Counted from the first letter of the stretch, positions 1 to 12,631 are shown. The stretch is DNA of 64,000 nt from Sinotaia quadrata (GCA_028829895.1 CM054178.1:69761835-69825834), one strand, 5' to 3'. Notes: a model not told the origin generated them from the sequence alone. Translations and numbers: made by a program.

Positions 1-88
1 AAGAAAAAAACTTAACGCGTCGTCAAGCGAAGAACAAAATCACAAGCTAAAGCAAAGAAAAAAACTTAACGCGTCGTCAAGCGAATTA
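1..88. repeat. Tandem repeat cut by the window start
   Basis: A unit of about 54 bp with a CpG-rich core CTTAACGCGTCGTCAAGCGA appears twice. The array probably continues to the left. Confidence 0.7.
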
Positions 89-469
89 AAAATTTAAAAA
101 AATATATTTACGCCCATTTACGAATAATAATATTTGTAATATTCTTTCTTAGAAATACATTTAAATAGATAAAATATTGCTGAACAAGAAAGTTAAATAA
201 AAACGAGAACAGTAAAGATTTGCAACAACAACAACAAAATAAAATAATAATAATAATAATCGGCACCACCTGAGCGCAGCAAGAGGGAGAAAACTCTTTA
301 ACACATCACTTCAGCGCCCTCTTTAAAAACGGAAAGCATTCACAAACAGCTACAGTCACTATGAGTGAAGAAAGCCCCATGGGTAGGAACATCCCTTCTT
401 CGCCGCCCCACGACCCTCGAAGTCTACACCACTTCCACTCAGAATTTATCAAATAAAATATTAATATAC

Positions 470-520
470 CGGATTTGAACGTCACAATGCTCTTCATTTC
501 GGCCAAGTCTCGCGGGAAAT
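470..520 (-). promoter_or_regulatory. Possible promoter and first exon with an E2F-like site
   Basis: On the minus strand TTTCCCGCGAGAC (519-507) contains an E2F-type core next to a CGCG. It is followed by ATG at 497-495 and a short frame MKSIVTFKS ending at a possible donor G/GTATAT (469). This would be the start of a gene leaving the window on the left. The evidence is only motif-level. Confidence 0.2.
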
Positions 521-1197
521 GATACAGTTCGTTTGCGACAAAGTTCTCTGAAAATCGTTTTGCTTAGCATACAAAAAAAAAAAAGTGCTGCAAGCAAATT
601 AAAGAAATATTCGTGTCCTACATATTAAGAAAACAAATTAACAGCTGGATCGCCTGAACACTGAGTTTAATTGGCACAAGAGCTTTTGCACTAAAAAATA
701 AATATCTCACGTGAACTTCAATTCGTCAGGTGCCCTTTCAATTGCTGGCACAAATATCTAACTTTGAACTTGTCTCTCTCTTTTTTTTTTTTTGTGGTAT
801 GATTAAAGACTAAACTGATTTATAAAACGGAGATTTTGTTGTCGCTAAAATCGTTTAGTATAAAGATAAGTAAGTGGCCCATATAAATGATGCATACATT
901 TTGTAGGATTGACAATTGACACTGAAACAGATAATGTTTTATTCCTGCCTTACACGTAGATTCCTGTACAGAAAACGTACATCGTTAGGAAAATACAATA
1001 ATTATAAAGGAATAAACAAACAAATATTAAAACGAGAAATTTGTTATGCATTTAATAAAAGAGAAAATGTGTCTGTACTAGAAAAAAGATTTTTAACAAA
1101 AAAAATCATCTAAAGAACAACAGTCAAATAAAAGATTACAAGAAGAAAGGGAGACAAGTAACGAGTAAAGAAGCAAACAGCAAACAATTGCTGGTGA

Positions 1198-1373
1198 TTT
1201 ATACTACTCATTGACAAATAAATACACAGTAAGGTCATGATATAATAATGAATTATACTACTCATTGACAAATAAATACACAGTAAGGTCATGATATAAT
1301 AATGAATTAAACTACTCATTGACAGATACACAGAGGTAAAGTGAGGCCTTGATATAATAATGAATTAAACTGC
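1198..1373. repeat. Minisatellite, about 57-bp unit, 3 copies
   Basis: Unit TACTACTCATTGACAAATAA followed by TACACAGTAAGGTCATGATA. It lies at the 3' end of a minus-oriented LTR-like copy and seems to be an expansion of part of that element. Confidence 0.75.
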
Positions 1374-1930
1374 TCATTATCAAATGAGATATATTAAACA
1401 CTTTTCTCTTCCACAACACTAAAGACAAACATTTATCATTACACAATATTTTGTAGTTGGAAAACTTCTTACTAAATGAGAAGACAAATCCGTCTTTAAT
1501 CTACATTTAGTTAGCCCCCATCCACCCATTTTCTTCTCCATCATAAGTCTATCAATATGTGTAAAAATGTAACAATAAATTTATTAAATCAACAATGAAA
1601 TATAGTATAACAGATACAATGAAAAAGATTACTTGACATCGATATTTCCTCGAAACCATGTTTGAATAATTTTTGTACTACACAATCTTATATCCAAAAT
1701 AGTACTATTCAACAATTCAATACAAATCACATGATAGTTCTTATCAGAGAACAGAAATGGAGTTATTACAGACAAGCAAAATATAAGCAGGGAACAAATG
1801 TTAAGTTTCCTTTTTAACTCCATTCTTTCTTACATTCAAGTCTCAATTTACAGTTTCCTGCAACAGTATTTATTTGCCTGATACACTCACACAGTATAAT
1901 AAATTCAACATATTGGTTTTATGAGCAGGT
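1365..1930 (-). mobile_element. LTR-like repeat, copy C (partial)
   Basis: Shares with the full copies at 15520 and 19313 the segments AACTTCTTACTAAA, TAGCCCCCATCCACCCA, AATAAATTTATT and the GAGAACAGAAATGGAGTTATT block. It also has the TGCAACAGTATTTATT segment from further inside the element. It is internally deleted relative to copy B and has no coding content. Confidence 0.65.
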
Positions 1931-2204
1931 TCACTTCCAAACTGACCTCCTTCCTTTGTGTATACCTTTATCTTCCTCTATAATTTGAATGCATAATTAG
2001 TTGTATTTAGATAACGAACCCAGTTCGTGCTTTATTACACAGATTTGCCTGTCACTAAATTTGTCTAAACTACGAAAGTTAAATTTAGAAAGGCTGAAGG
2101 GTAGCTCTGGGCAACCAGTCTGTTGTCAGGGTAGGTGAATATTAGAATTTAATAATCTTAAATCCTCTTGCTGAGACAGGGTCTCCAAACAAATACTGGA
2201 ACGT

Positions 2205-3035
2205 AACACCATGCTTAACCCAGGTTATGTAAAAACTATTATCGTTTATCTCTAATAATTCCATTTCTATTCTCTGATAAAAATTATCTGGTAATATGTA
2301 TTCAATTATTGAATTGTATTTGAGGCATATTACTGTGTAGTAAGGAAATTATTCAAACGTGGTTTTGTGCAAATATTGATGTTAAGTAATCTATTTCACT
2401 GTATTTGTCATATGTATATTTGATTGTTGATTTAGTAAATTTATTGACCTTCTTATGCATATTGATAACCTTATGTTGGAGAAGAAAATGGGTGGATTGG
2501 GTCTCGCTAAATACAGACTATAGGCGGATTTGCCTTCTCCTTTAGTAAGATGTTTTCCATCTACACAAAGATTGTGTGACTGTCAATGTTTATCTTTAAT
2601 GTGGAAGAGAGAAAACATTTACAGCGCCTGCATATCCACCAAGTGAGAGAGACGAGTGTATGTGTGTGTACGAGTGCATGTGTCTGTACATGTGTGCGTG
2701 TTTGGATTTATGTGCGTGTGTCTGTATGTGAGAGTGTGTCTGAGTGCGCGTGTCTGTATAAGAGTGCGTGTGTCTGAATGTTTGTGCGTGTGCTGTATGT
2801 GTCTGTATTTGTGTGCGTGTCTATTTGTGCGTGAGTATGTATATGTGTGCTTGTGTCTGTCTGTATGTATGTGTGTCTGTATGTGAGCATGTCTGTGCGC
2901 GTGTCCATTTGTGTGCGTGTCTGCTGGAGGATCATTAATAAAATAAATTAAGATACTCATCACTTGTAATTAGTTTTGGATGATTAAATAAATAATAATA
3001 ATCATATCCATTAAATAAATGGCGTTGGCATCACA
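2205..3035 (+). mobile_element. LTR-like repeat, copy D (5'-truncated) with GT-rich expansion
   Basis: Starts near CAGGTTATGTAAAAACTATT and ends near GGCATCACA, matching the 3' third of the full elements. Shared blocks include TTATGTTGGAGAAG, CCTTTAGTAAGATGTTTTCC and TCATCACTTGTAATTAG. It is inverted relative to copy C just upstream. Confidence 0.7.
2655..2925. repeat. Degenerate GT-rich microsatellite
   Basis: About 270 bp of imperfect TGTGTG/TGTCTG/TGCGTG. It sits inside LTR-like copy D, between GAGACGAGTG and GGAGGATCATTAATAA, which are nearly adjacent in other copies. The His/Thr-rich and Val/Cys-rich open frames here are by-products. Confidence 0.9.
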
Positions 3036-3660
3036 GTAGGATATGTTAGCACATATGCGTTAATAAAAACCGATATAATTTATTTTTATAATTGCTACGG
3101 GCTGAAGAAAAGGCACGAAAATTAAAACACTGGACGCCTTACGTTCAATAGCGTAAATGTTAGTGTCACACTCTGGCTCAGTCCTCACAGTTCTCTCCCC
3201 TCAACCCATCTTTTTTAGACCGTTCTTTTTAAAAATAAAATGTTATCAAGCTTCAAGAAATCTTTGTTGTGCTAGCAAGACCGTTTACAATCTAGAACTT
3301 TAGTGGTGTCAACAAAACATTCTCAATTAAAAAAAAAACCCACTAACATTTGATATATTCTTTTTGATGAAAGGCGTCCCAAAGGGACATAGGGCCCAAC
3401 CTTTGCGCTGTTCAACTAACTTGATTTTTCACATAAAAAAATTAAAAGAATTCACTGCGGACCGAATACTATCTTTCAAGGTTATAACAATTACCCAATA
3501 TTTCAGCTGAGATGACAACATTTAGTTGTCCACGAGATGGTTGTTTTCTACTGCGAATAGCAATAGATTGCAGGTCACAATTTTTTTTTTTATTCTGACA
3601 TTATTTTTGAAAGAAACCTTCCACACTCGTATTATTTATTGTATGATGTCACATTTCTTC
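3036..3660. other. Non-coding, nothing recognised
   Basis: AT-rich sequence without coding frames, clear repeats or element ends. Confidence 0.5.
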
Positions 3661-3720
3661 AGCACCGCCCCTCCCCACCTCGTCACATTCCATTACAAAA
3701 TTTCTATACCCCTCCCTATC

Positions 3721-4106
3721 TGACGTCATATGTGAACGAACCCTAATATTGTTTAAACATATGATCCCACTGAATAACTATTTGTGCAACAGAATTTCCA
3801 TAAATATTTTCCAAATTTCGCACAGTAAAACAGTAAATTAAAAACAATTCCATTCACTCGAATAAATAACCACGTTGACGTCATTAGTTTCTGCTCTGGA
3901 TCCAGTACTTTGACGACATTAGATATTCCTCTTCTACTTCTGCATCTTTCTTTGACGTCAGTGTTTCGTGGTGAAACGCTACAAATTCTGTCACAGGTCG
4001 AGTGCCTCACAAAGTGTTGTTTGTCAGCATAATCTCTAGTCCGCACATCGATGCACGACTTTTACCTAAAGCCACGTGACCAGTATACGTCATCTTTCTG
4101 ACGTCT
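3721..4106. promoter_or_regulatory. Cluster of CRE/ATF palindromes
   Basis: Perfect 8-bp TGACGTCA sites occur at 3721-3728, 3876-3883 and 3953-3960, with near matches TACGTCA at 4086-4092 and TGACGTCT at 4099-4106. A CACGTG E-box lies near 4073. CREB/ATF-type bZIP factors bind the palindrome. The following 4.3-4.5 kb is unusually GC-rich for the window, so this could be a promoter, but no first exon is recognisable. Confidence 0.4.
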
Positions 4107-5160
4107 ATTTCCGAGTGCGTCTCTCGGTCGTTGTGCTCAAGTCCGTTTGATTTTGTTTCCGGTCATGATTTAGTTTGATCTTTCTTCTTCGCCGATAGGC
4201 TTCGTGAACTTGTGTATGAATGTTTGTGAGATTATATGCTTGCGTTATAGCGTTGCTGTTGTTCCGCTCACACTCACCCCAGAAGCCGCAAATAGACCTT
4301 TCATCTTCATGATGTTCTCGGTCTTGGTCTGCTTCCCCACAGCCTCGCGGTGCGTCCGAGGTGGAGGGCAGGAGGGCTGGCGGAAGGGGGTGAAACAGGT
4401 CGCACCTAATTGGCGCACACCCTCCGTTGGGGGGCGGGGGCGAAACCCGCTTTATAGTGTATGTGAGGTTATAGGATTGTGGTTATATCTATTAGAGTGC
4501 GTGCGTTATAGTGTCTGTGAGAAAGTGTGTACGTGAAGAATGTGTGATTTAGTGTGTGTGTTGTGGTCGACTCTCGGGTCCTCGTGTGTAGCAGGTTGTG
4601 TGCTAAAGATCCACTGACAGTTACAAATCGGAAAGAGTGGGCCATTGCCTAGCCCAAGGTGATGGGTTCGAGTCGAAAGATGTGGACAATAAATAGGTCC
4701 TCGTATATAATATACAGGTCATCCGTCAACAGTTACAAATCTGAAAGAGTGGGCCGTTGTCAGAGCAAAATTCGATCCTAGAAAATCCACACGTGGCAAA
4801 ATACAAATCTCTCACTTGCACCGTGTGCAAAATTCAGCGTGTTAGGAGGGTGATGAGAATCTGAGAAAGAACAATACGACTCCGTGCATTTAAACTGCGC
4901 ACGCTTAAAAAAAAAATAAAAGAAAAGAAAATTGAAAACTCGGACACAGCAAATAGTCGATCACTTGTCCGAGTGAAGGTGCACTGTACGGAAACAATGA
5001 AATATGTCCATTCAAGCTTTTCTTTTGTCGATTTACTCCCTGTTGCCTACAACGCTGCATGATTACTCCCCACCCACCCACCCACACGGGCGGCTTGTTG
5101 TTCCTGTCGGCCCCCGCTTGATTGCCTACTGCTACAGCGGACGTGAAATTGTATATCAGT
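4107..5160. other. GC-raised non-coding stretch with a diverged internal duplication
   Basis: Holds a GC-rich patch (about 4330-4450) and two related segments (around 4608-4650 and 4728-4770, sharing AGTTACAAATC and GAAAGAGTGGGCC). A GGGTTCGAGTC string near 4664 resembles a Pol III B box, hinting at a decayed tRNA-derived SINE, but no A box or fold could be shown. Confidence 0.25.
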
Positions 5161-5503
5161 TAATCTTGATATCTTAAATTTTAAAAAATGTTGCCACTGA
5201 AATTAAATTTTATTATTCACAACATATAGAAATACGAAGTTACAATTTCCGGTAGGAACGATGACTTTTAAAAAATATACTGTGGGTCTGAGTAAGTACA
5301 GTGATTCTATAATTAGGAAGTGTTGAGAATTTTTTGTTTAATAAGTCTGGAAAGTTTTCCTATGCAGTGTAGGTACTTCTCCACCTTCACCCCATATACT
5401 TACGATAGAATTAATTTATATGTATAAAAAATTGGGAAAAGTTTGTTGGATTGTTTTAAAGATAAAAATAGCACTAGTTGAAAATTTGTCTTATATGCTT
5501 GGG

Positions 5504-6340
5504 ATTGACATGTTTTTTACATGCTTTGGATTGGATGCCTGTCTAAGGAGTTAAAATAAAAATAACATGCTTTGAACTGGATGTCAGTCTAAGGAGTTAA
5601 AATAAAAATAACATGCTTTGGATTGGATGTCTGTCTAAGGAGTTAAAATAACAATAACATGATTTGGATTGGATGTCTGTCTAAGGAGTTAAAATAAAAA
5701 TAACATGCTTTGGATTGGATGTCTGTCTAAGGAGTTAAAATAACAATAACATGATTTGGATTGGATGTCTGTCTAAGGAGTTAAAATAAAAATAACATGC
5801 TTTGAATTGGATGTCAGTCTAAGGAGTTAAAATAAAAATAACATGCTTTGGATTGGATGTCTGTCTAAGGAGTTAAAATAAAAATAACATGCTTTGGATT
5901 GGATGTCTGTCTAAGGAGTTAAAATAAAAATAACATGCTTTGGATTGGATGTCTGTCTAAGGAGTTAAAATAATAAAAATAACATGCTTTGGATTGGATG
6001 TCTGTCTAAGGAGTTAAAATAATAAAAATAACATGCTTTGGATTGGATGTCTGTCTAAGGAGTTAAAATAATAAAAATAACATGCTACATGGATGTCTAT
6101 CTAAGTGGAGTGGATGTCAGTTTAAGGAGTTAAAATAGAAATAACAATAACATGCTACGGATTCGATGTCTGTCTAAGTGGATTGGATGTCTGTCTAAGA
6201 AGTTAAAATAGAAATAATATGCTATGGATTCCATGTCTGTTAAGTGGATTGGACGTCTGTCTAAGAAGTTAAAATAGAAATAATATGCTATGGATTCCAT
6301 GTCTGTTAAGTGGATTGGACATCTGTCTAAGATCTATTTT
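5504..6340. repeat. Minisatellite, about 45-bp unit, roughly 17 copies
   Basis: Unit AACATGCTTTGGATTGGATG followed by TCTGTCTAAGGAGTTAAAAT. Central copies are nearly identical; copies after 6085 are more diverged and partly doubled. Confidence 0.92.
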
Positions 6341-8785
6341 AAAATATGACTAAACGAGTGCATTCAAATACTTTTTTACATTCACTCTTTTGTAATTGTG
6401 TTTCCATTTATTTCCCTTTTCCATCTGATGTTCTGTTAATATTAACAGCCGAACAGTTTGAAAAGCTAGTTATTGATTTAAATGCCAGTCCAACTGGCCT
6501 CTTAGGGGCAGTCCTTTTAAAATTTTTGTTTGTTTTGAACGACCTGTTAAACTCGTGGGACTTAACGTGTTGAAGTGATTTTTTTTCCTTTCTGCTGATT
6601 TGCTTAATTTTTCTAAGTTTATTGTCAGCATTTAGTTTTAAATATTGGTCATAAACACACGAGAGTGCTATTAGTTTTGTGTCACAAAGTTCAATTAAAA
6701 ATGAAACAAAACAAACTCTATATTCAAACAAATAAATTAATGTGCACACTTGCTTGTGTAGTGGGCAGAAGTTGCAAAGCTGTATATTTTTTTCCAAAGG
6801 ATTAAGACAAGATAAACAACAACACAGTGACTCAAAAAAAGCCCAACTGAATAATTTATTTATTTGAACATTTCATTAAAACATTCTGATTTTTATTTGC
6901 TTTATTTCTCTCAAAACTGAGAAGACAGTTTAGAAATAAAATGTATTTACAGAAGTAACATTTATAAAACTCAATTCAAATCTTTGGTTTACTTGAAATG
7001 GAAAATAATGCACTGAATATCACATCATTACCAAAATATGAACATAATTCCCTTCACCAAATTAAGGAAAATATATTTATAAAACTATCCACCCGAAACG
7101 AATTGTAAACACTTCAGAATATGCATTGTGCTGAAAACTGTAGCAAATACAAAATTTTGCTCCAAAACATGACTATTTTAGAGAATATAAAAATATTTAC
7201 ATATAATAAAAATTCAATAATATTTATGCATATATATATTTATATATATAAAAAAGAACTGCATATATTATACATTTTTTCTCTTCAAATTACAAAACTG
7301 ATTACAAAAATCCAATACTCCAAATTTTGTAAAACGGTAAATGAAAATAATAATAATTTGTGATTAGTAGTGATCAACACCCACCAGACTCAATTTCTGA
7401 ACATGTTCCAGCCACAAGCAGGAAGGAAAATTTTCAACACTTTGTTGGTGATTTCAAATCTTATAAAAGCACTGGTGAAACTGTATTTAAAATGCTTACA
7501 ATGAGTAAGAGTAAGAAAATAATGTAATAATATCTATAAAAATACCATAATTAGTACTAAAACATTTATAGGAAAGATAATTTTTTTATGTTCTACTTAT
7601 CACAAGAGGTGAATACATAATCTCACTCCTGACCATTATTTCAATGTACCTGCTTATTTCTGTTTTGCCATTTAGACCAATCACCAGCAACACAATTTAG
7701 TAGTCTTCCTTGTTTCATACATCACAGGTGTGTAAAAGCTTATAAAGAATATTTCCGAAATGTTGATTTGATATTAAACTTCCTCCATCTTAATACTGAT
7801 AGTGAATGGTGAGCCATTTTGTGAACAGAACAGAAAAAACGATTCTATCTGCTGGCTCAGGAAAATTTATTAGTTAAAGTGTGTAAAACAAATATACACA
7901 CAAGACCAAAATGAAGGGAGTCTACTGCTCTTTACTGTACTGTAACATAATTATAAACAAAATATTTTTTAAATGGTTTATATATGATCCCTTTATGTTT
8001 TATAAATTATTTGCTTTATTTGAAGAATAATTGCTATGACAACTTTATACTATTTTATTTAATCACAGTCAATTTGCATACAAATAAACAAACAACCCTC
8101 TTCCCCTCTCCATAAATGTTTACCAGATTATCACAGAATTAATGTCAACAACAACTTGCTGGGTATTAAATATCCCATACTTCATAATACCTATTCACTA
8201 TTGGAAAGATTTTGGATTTTCCTATTAAAACATGCATAAAGAATTCAGATACTGTAAGATTTACAAAATAATCTGGTAGATTACTGTAGTGCAATTATAG
8301 TTTAATAGATACCAAACAGCAATGAAATCCAGACTTAAGTTACTAATACATATGCCAAATTAGCATTGCTCATTTTGGTTTTTCAGTGCACATTGCTGTA
8401 CAAGTATTGTTTATGTAGACAGCAAACAGGTTAAAAAGAAAATTAACAAACTATTTTGAGAACATTACTTATAATGCCTATGAGGTGCAGATTAAACAGA
8501 ATTGGGGAGGAGATCATGAGGCAATTATCTGCACCTCCCCATAATTAGAGAACCTTAAAAGCTTTTATTTTTAAAAAAAATCTTTTCAGTTGATAATAAT
8601 TACACAGCCAATAAAAGATTTAAGTTAACTGTCCAAATAGCTTTCTACTTAAACCCAGATCCCCCACCAAAAAAAAAATAATTAATAAGGACATACATCT
8701 ATGTACAATTTGGGTACCTCTAAGTTTTAGTAATTAAAATGAAACAAAAATAACAGTAATAAAACCCTTATATAACAATTCACTT
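6341..8785. other. Non-coding, nothing recognised
   Basis: AT-rich; the short open frames have no recognisable domain or codon pattern. Short A/T runs and a small (TA)n near 7230. Confidence 0.5.
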
Positions 8786-8789
8786 AAAA

Positions 8790-9110
8790 AGTGATTGCAT
8801 CCATTTGTAGAACACATTTATAACAGATAATTATTAAAACAATATATCTGAAAAAGTGTGGCTTTAGCCACCATTTGTAGTATACATTTCTAAAAGCTAT
8901 TAAAATAATACAGTTGACAAACTGTGGTTATAACCATACATTTGTATTAATAGATTTCTAACAATAATTAAAACAATACACTTGACAAACTGTGGTTATA
9001 AACAAACATTTGTATGAACAAATTTCTAACGAATAATTAAAACAATACACTTGACAAAGTGTGGTTATAACCACACATTTGTATTAAAGATTTCTAACAT
9101 ATACTGGTCT
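8790..9110. repeat. Minisatellite, about 63-bp unit, 4-5 copies
   Basis: Unit contains CTTGACAAACTGTGGTTATA then ACATTTGTATTAATAGATTT and AATTAAAACAATACA; copies become less similar toward the left. Confidence 0.85.
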
Positions 9111-9414
9111 AACAATTTCTAACATATACTGCAACAATTGATTAATAATTAAAGATTATTTTATAACAATGTGAAAAATTACAACCACTGTTCATGTCAG
9201 ACTTTAGCCATTTCATATTCCTACTCATATCTATTTATTTTCTTAATAAGCATTATATTTATTACAAGGCAAATTGTGTATACAAATATTTTCTGGTTAT
9301 TAACATTATAAAAACCTAAACTTTCAGAAATACACAGTTTTTACTGCAAAGTCAAAGGTCGCTAACATTACAATGAAATAAATAATCAAAACAACTGGAA
9401 TAATAGGTCACTGA

Positions 9415-10110
9415 CACCGTTCAATATGAACATAAAACATAACAGATCAAAACATTAACAAAATATAACAGACCAAAACATTAACAAAACAAGAGATTGA
9501 AATATTAACAAAACATAACAGACTGAAACATAACAAAACATAACAGAATGAAATGTTAACATAATAGACTGAAATATTAACAAAATATAGCAGACTGAAT
9601 CATTAACAAAACATAGCAGACTGAATCATTAACAAAACATAACAGACTGAATCATTAACAAAACATAGCAGATATGAACATTTACAAAGCATAACAGATT
9701 GAAACATTAACAAAACATAGCAGATATGAACATTTACAAAGCATAACAGATAGAAACATTAACAAAACATTAACAGACTGAAACATAAACATAACAGATA
9801 TGACTATGAATTTATATAAACAAAGTATAATATATATGAATATAAACAGAACATAACAGACTGAAACTTTAAGGAAACATTACAGATATGAACATAAGCA
9901 AAACAAACAGATATGAACATAAAGTCAAACAAATGTAAACATAAAACAACAGAAATGAACACAAAACCTAACAGATTTGAGTGGTAACAAAATATAACAG
10001 ATAAAACATATACAAAGTCAAATAGATGTGAAGATAAAAGAACATATATGAACACAAAACATACTAGATATGAACAGTAACAAAACATAACAGAAAGTAA
10101 AAATGACTCA
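9415..10110. repeat. Degenerate minisatellite, AACATAACAGA-rich
   Basis: Many imperfect copies of CATTAACAAAACATAACAGA with TGAA variants, spacing about 30-35 bp. The minus-strand open frame here is a by-product. Confidence 0.85.
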
Positions 10111-10934
10111 TAAGATGAATATAGAAGTATGAATAGAGTAACTTCATAAACCATCTGCAATATCTTATTATTACGTGTTTTTTTTTGTTACAGAATCAGT
10201 GATACAGATATTATAACAGGTGATTATGGAATTAACTTTTTTCTTAGAAAAGTTTAAGACATGTTTTGTTATTTCATTAATATAATGTTAAAACAGTTTG
10301 CCCTTTGATTGTGCAACAGAATTATTCAAATGTATTTACCACTTACCAATAAAGTTACTTATTTTTATCACGTCACTTATATAAACAATTATTCATAAAA
10401 AGAAATTTAAAATGTTTATGGGGTTAAGGTGAAGTTTTATAGTTTGTCAAAAGATTATCAGATGCAAACAAGTGTTTAAAAAGACTAATGAACACTGAAA
10501 TTAGTTATAAATCAATGATACTGATAAGATTAAATGTTTAATCATTTTGTGATCATGTTTTATATATAATAACAATTTGAAATGTCTTAGTTTCTATGAT
10601 AATTGATTTTCAAATTTACTTAATAAAGAAATGTGGTGTACATTAAAAGGAAAAAAAAAAGCTTTTAAATAACTGCTTCCAACAAGTCAAATGCGACTAA
10701 TCAGTTTATTTAATTTCACTTTATAATGGATTTCATCTGGACCTATCTATCACACGTACACTGATGCCTTGATATTAAGCGCCTCAATATATTGTAGACC
10801 TGCATACAATGTGGACAGTGTGTGGACCCCCATTTTTTTTTTTTTTACCATCCAGCCTCTTCAAATTACATGTTCAGAGTTAACAGCACTATATCAAATC
10901 AACTGTACATGTACACGCACTTGTACAGCGTAAT

Positions 10935-11125
10935 ATTCTTTGAAACTGTTTCTTTGAACAATTAAAAAAAAATTGGATAGAGTTGACTGTGACCAGGGCT
11001 GCTGAGAGAAAAGCCAGGCCGGTGGACAAACTTTTATCTCTGGCTGTTAATGTTCTTGAAGCTGTTTCTTTGAACAAATGAAAACATGGATAGAGTTGAC
11101 TGTGACCATGGCTAACAAGAGAAAA
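10935..11125. repeat. Tandem duplication, about 115-bp unit, 2 copies
   Basis: Both copies carry GAAACTGTTTCTTTGAACAA (or GAAGCTG variant) and GGATAGAGTTGACTGTGACC. Confidence 0.8.
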
Positions 11126-11354
11126 TTGGGGTAATTTTGTCCCGCCTGCCCGCCCCCCCCCATCAACAACCAACTGTGCTGGTTAAATAAGAGATTCTTT
11201 TTAAATGAGTTTGGTTACTTATGTGCTAGCAATAAAAGTGTCAGCTCTTTCCATTCATATGCTCATTTGTTGTACACTGTATATTAATTATAGAATCTGC
11301 TCAAGCACTGTCCATTGTATTTGTTGTAAATTTTTGGCATAAGATTCTTTTTCT

Positions 11355-11525
11355 GCCTTAAGTCTTTTTTGTGCCATAAGGTTTTTTGTGCCATAAGGTT
11401 TTTTTTGTACCATAAGGTTTTTTTTTGTGCCATAAGGTTTTTTTTTGTACCATAAGGTTTTTTTTTTGTGTCATAAGGTTTTTTTGTGTCATAAGGTTTT
11501 TTTGTGTCATAAGGCTTTTTATGTA
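11355..11525. repeat. Short tandem array, TTTTTTTGTGCCATAAGG, 9 copies
   Basis: Unit 17-21 bp, varying in T-tract length and in GTGCC/GTACC/GTGTC. Confidence 0.9.
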
Positions 11526-11607
11526 AGTTTTAATTCTGACCATGTCTTCTAGTGGATAGAGAAAGCAATGGATGATCAAAGAAAAGCTAAATGCACTGGA
11601 TATGCTG

Positions 11608-11696
11608 AAGACCAGCCTTAAATTACACAGCTTAAAGTACATATGGTGAAGAAAGGCCTTAAATTACATGGCTTAAAGTACACATGGTGAAGCAGG
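11608..11696. repeat. Tandem duplication, 47-bp unit
   Basis: Two copies of GGCCTTAAATTACATGGCTT followed by AAAGTACACATGGTGAAG. Confidence 0.8.
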
Positions 11697-12087
11697 GTAA
11701 ACTGCAAGCTGATAAACAGAAGCTGCCATGTGACATGGGTTGTTCATTCATGACAGAAAGGATCCCTCATTATAACACGGCCTTACATATAATGCGGTCG
11801 AAAGTTTTGGATCCAAGGACCATGTTATATCAAGGCACCAGAACTTTTTAAAAGTGTATTAGGTAAATAAGTACATTATATATGAAAGAACTTTTTAAAA
11901 GTGTAATTAACAAAAATGGATTTTTAGATGAGTTTGTTAAATAACTGCTCAGGAATCATATACATATACAAAATATTTCAACCTGAAATGTTTCTTTAAA
12001 ATTGCAGTTAAGTAAAAATGTACAGTAGCTACCCATTGATATGAAAGATAAAAAAGTAAATTTAAAAAGTTTACAATGTGCAACAAA

Positions 12088-12345
12088 CATAAATTGCTTC
12101 AGTAGATAAGTTTTTAAGTAAGTGTTCAGGAATCTTATATAGAAAAGAGATCAGCCTGAAAGATTCCATAGAAATTGCTTCGGTAGATAAGTTTTTAAAT
12201 AAGTGTTCAGGAATCTTATATAGAAAAGAGATCAGCCTGAAAGATTCCATAGAAATTGCTTCAGTGGATAAGTTTTTAAATAAGTGTTCAGGAATCTTAT
12301 ATAGAAAAGAGATCAGCCTGAAAGATTCCATAGAAATTGGAGTTA
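12088..12345. repeat. Minisatellite, exact 81-bp unit, 3 copies
   Basis: Unit AAATTGCTTCAGTAGATAAG to AAAGATTCCATAG, nearly identical between copies. Because 81 is divisible by 3 it leaves an open frame on the minus strand; diverged relatives appear upstream from 11880. Confidence 0.92.
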
Positions 12346-12423
12346 AAGTAAATAAGTACATTCGCCGTGCATGTCCAATTTTCATGAAGGAGTTACAAAG
12401 AATTTCTTTTTTATGCAATACAA

Positions 12424-12497
12424 GCAAATGTATTTTCATGGGATGTGTTTGTTAAAGCAAATGTATTTTCATGGGATGTGTTTGTTAAAGCAAATGC
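12424..12497. repeat. Tandem duplication, 35-bp unit, then (CA)n(TA)n at 12592-12630
   Basis: Two copies of AGCAAATGTATTTTCATGGG with ATGTGTTTGTTAA. A CA/TA microsatellite follows about 100 bp later. Confidence 0.85.
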
Positions 12498-12593
12498 TCA
12501 GGAATTATATTTAACTCTCAGGAGAGTTATTAGCAGACATTTAAAAATAAAGAAAAGAGAAAATATAATGCGTTCAAATTATTCAAACACAAA

Positions 12594-12631
<38 letters not shown>

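Noticed and set aside
2586..2963. Overlapping Cys/Val-rich and His/Thr-rich open frames
   Set aside because: They translate a GT-rich microsatellite inside an LTR-like repeat.
3753..4046. 97-codon minus-strand frame across the CRE cluster
   Set aside because: No recognisable domain, and the open frame runs through the regulatory palindromes; treated as chance.
4655..4680. tRNA or tRNA-derived SINE from the GGGTTCGAGTC string
   Set aside because: No A box, cloverleaf or poly-A/T tail could be placed; left as a remark only.
6408..6797. 129-codon minus-strand frame
   Set aside because: Composition is typical of AT-rich noise, with no motif, splice signals or overlap with a repeat-free conserved block.
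9804..10160. 118-codon Phe/Tyr/Ser-rich frame
   Set aside because: Reverse complement of the AACATAACAGA repeat field.
11755..11840. Possible pogo-type end (CATTATAACACGG, GTTATATCAAGG)
   Set aside because: No paired inverted end or TA duplication found nearby.
12071..12439. 122-codon minus-strand frame with an internal 27-residue repeat
   Set aside because: It follows the exact 81-bp minisatellite; no domain outside the repeat.
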